NCBI RefSeq assembly: GCF_014385165.1
Contig: NZ_JACRTF010000001.1
Location: forward strand, 1,612,001 to 1,676,000
DNA length: 64,000 nucleotides
DNA from: Jilunia laotingensis
GTDB taxonomy: Bacteria > Bacteroidota > Bacteroidia > Bacteroidales > Bacteroidaceae
Direction: 5' to 3'
Part shown: positions 63,102-64,000 of the stretch, piece after piece
How positions within the stretch are numbered: position 1 is the first letter of the stretch
Layout of the letters: each line of letters starts with the position of its first letter
Made by a program: the position numbers and the translations under genes
The notes under the pieces: model-generated
Database searches by the model: none
Told to the model about the DNA's origin: nothing
The model's input: the letters and a program-made list of their open reading frames with translations, nothing else

Positions 63102-64000
63102 ATGAAAGTTCTAGTGATGGAGATAAAGAATAATTTCCCCTTTTACCAACAACTTGATGCCATGGACTGTGGCCCAACCTGCCTGCGAATGATCGCTAAG
63201 TACTACGGCAAAAGCTATTCTTTGCAGACACTCCGTGCGCGTTCCTTCCTTTCCCGTGATGGGGTATCATTGTTGGGAATTAGTGATGCTGCCGAATCCA
63301 TCGGTTTTCGTACTGTCGGAGCAAAATCCACTTTGCAGGATTTGGTTGAAAACGTTCCGTTACCCTGTATCCTACATTGGAACCAGAATCATTTTGTGGT
63401 ATGTTACCGTATAAGGAAAACTAGAAAAGGGATACGTTTTTACATAGCCGATCCGGGAAGCCAATTGGTGGTATATGAAGAGAAGGCATTTGCAAAGTGT
63501 TGGTTGTCTATCAAAGGAGAAGTAGTGTGTCGGGGAGTGTTATTGGCTTTAGAGCCGGGGGTAGAATTTTATGATCGGGAAGATGAACCGGAGGAAAAAG
63601 GAAAGAAAAGCCTGTGGTTTTTTGCTCGTTATCTATCTCCATATAAATCGCAATTGGTACAACTGGCATTGGGCATGTTGACAGTAAGCGTTCTACAACT
63701 TATCTTTCCGTTTCTAACGCAGTCATTGGTTGATGTCGGCATACGGGATGGTAATATAAGTTTTATTACTTTGATTCTTGTTGCCCAACTTGTGATTTTC
63801 GTTTCACAACTTTCGGTGGAGTTTATTCGCAGCTGGATACTGCTTCATATGAATACCCGCATTAATATCTCATTGATATCCGATTTCCTTGCCAAATTGA
63901 TGAAACTTCCCATACGTTTTTTTGATACAAAAATGTTGGGGGACATCATGCAGCGTATTGGCGATCACAACCGCATCGAGTCTTTCCTTACAGGATCGTC
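63102..64000 (+). CDS. C39-peptidase ABC exporter (LanT-like), 3' end cut off
   Basis: This is the N-terminal part of a peptidase-containing ABC transporter that removes the leader after double Gly and exports the peptide. The C39 domain has Cys in MDCGPTCLRM, His in NQNHFVVCYRI and Asp in YIADPGS. From about residue 190 the transmembrane domain begins (LVQLALGMLTVSVLQLIFPF) and FFDTKMLGDIMQRIGDHNRI shows the usual intracellular loop. The frame is open to the window end. Start ATG at 63102; an in-frame ATG at 63117 is equally possible and fits relatives better. Its codon use is less AT-rich than the modification genes, so it may have a different origin. Confidence 0.9.
   Translation, partial: MKVLVMEIKNNFPFYQQLDAMDCGPTCLRMIAKYYGKSYSLQTLRARSFLSRDGVSLLGISDAAESIGFRTVGAKSTLQDLVENVPLPCILHWNQNHFVVCYRIRKTRKGIRFYIADPGSQLVVYEEKAFAKCWLSIKGEVVCRGVLLALEPGVEFYDREDEPEEKGKKSLWFFARYLSPYKSQLVQLALGMLTVSVLQLIFPFLTQSLVDVGIRDGNISFITLILVAQLVIFVSQLSVEFIRSWILLHMNTRINISLISDFLAKLMKLPIRFFDTKMLGDIMQRIGDHNRIESFLTGS

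Overview
This window is a chromosomal segment of a gut Bacteroides (Bacteroidota). The evidence is the many -7 elements of the Bacteroides type (TAnnTTTG), lipoproteins with an acidic stretch after the lipobox Cys, fimbrillin, DUF3575, DUF5119, DUF4374, DUF3244 and BspA families, a GH97 glycosidase, a frdCAB-type fumarate reductase and a cfxA beta-lactamase. No rRNA or tRNA was seen.

Layout. 1-3.9 kb: end of a cation-efflux transporter, an epimerase/PAP2-type pair and a PD-(D/E)xK (Rpn-type) gene. 3.9-27.1 kb: a leftward set of surface-protein genes (LPP20-like protein, PEGA/outer-membrane protein, repeat lipoprotein, BspA-like leucine-rich protein, second repeat lipoprotein). An 11.4-kb cfxA mobilizable transposon resembling Tn4555 has entered the BspA gene (about 8296-19679). 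It carries IS5-type transposase, cfxA, MobV relaxase with oriT, primase-like and RecA-like replication genes, small HTH proteins and a tyrosine recombinase. Joining the two flanks restores the leucine-rich repeat without losing a codon. 27.1-31 kb: dusB, a U32 protein, a thioesterase and dprA, followed by a candidate small RNA. 31.4-34.8 kb: a fimbrillin locus. 34.9-40.8 kb: an AraC regulator and a probable iron/haem uptake operon (TonB receptor, DUF4374, PepSY membrane protein). 40.8-46.1 kb: fumarate reductase, a second AraC paralogue and a PAP2 phosphatase. 46.2-51.3 kb: S41 protease, coaD, parE and an acetyltransferase. 51.3-55.1 kb: a GH97 alpha-galactosidase between two diverged direct duplications that contain remnants of an AraC gene and of a TPR-regulator gene start.

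57-64 kb is the most notable region: an AT-rich class I lanthipeptide cluster with a precursor peptide (leader ending GGG, six Cys in the core), LanC, a split LanB (glutamylation and elimination proteins), a small membrane protein, a decayed C39 remnant and the start of a C39-peptidase ABC exporter cut by the window edge. A TPR lipoprotein regulator and a DUF3244 secreted protein precede it.

Two intergenic sites 30 kb apart (24924-25021 and 54669-54744) carry the same unusual structure: a 10-bp core (CATCGGTGAG and its reverse) repeated at exactly 22-bp intervals with a switch of orientation inside each array. I know no named element of this form.
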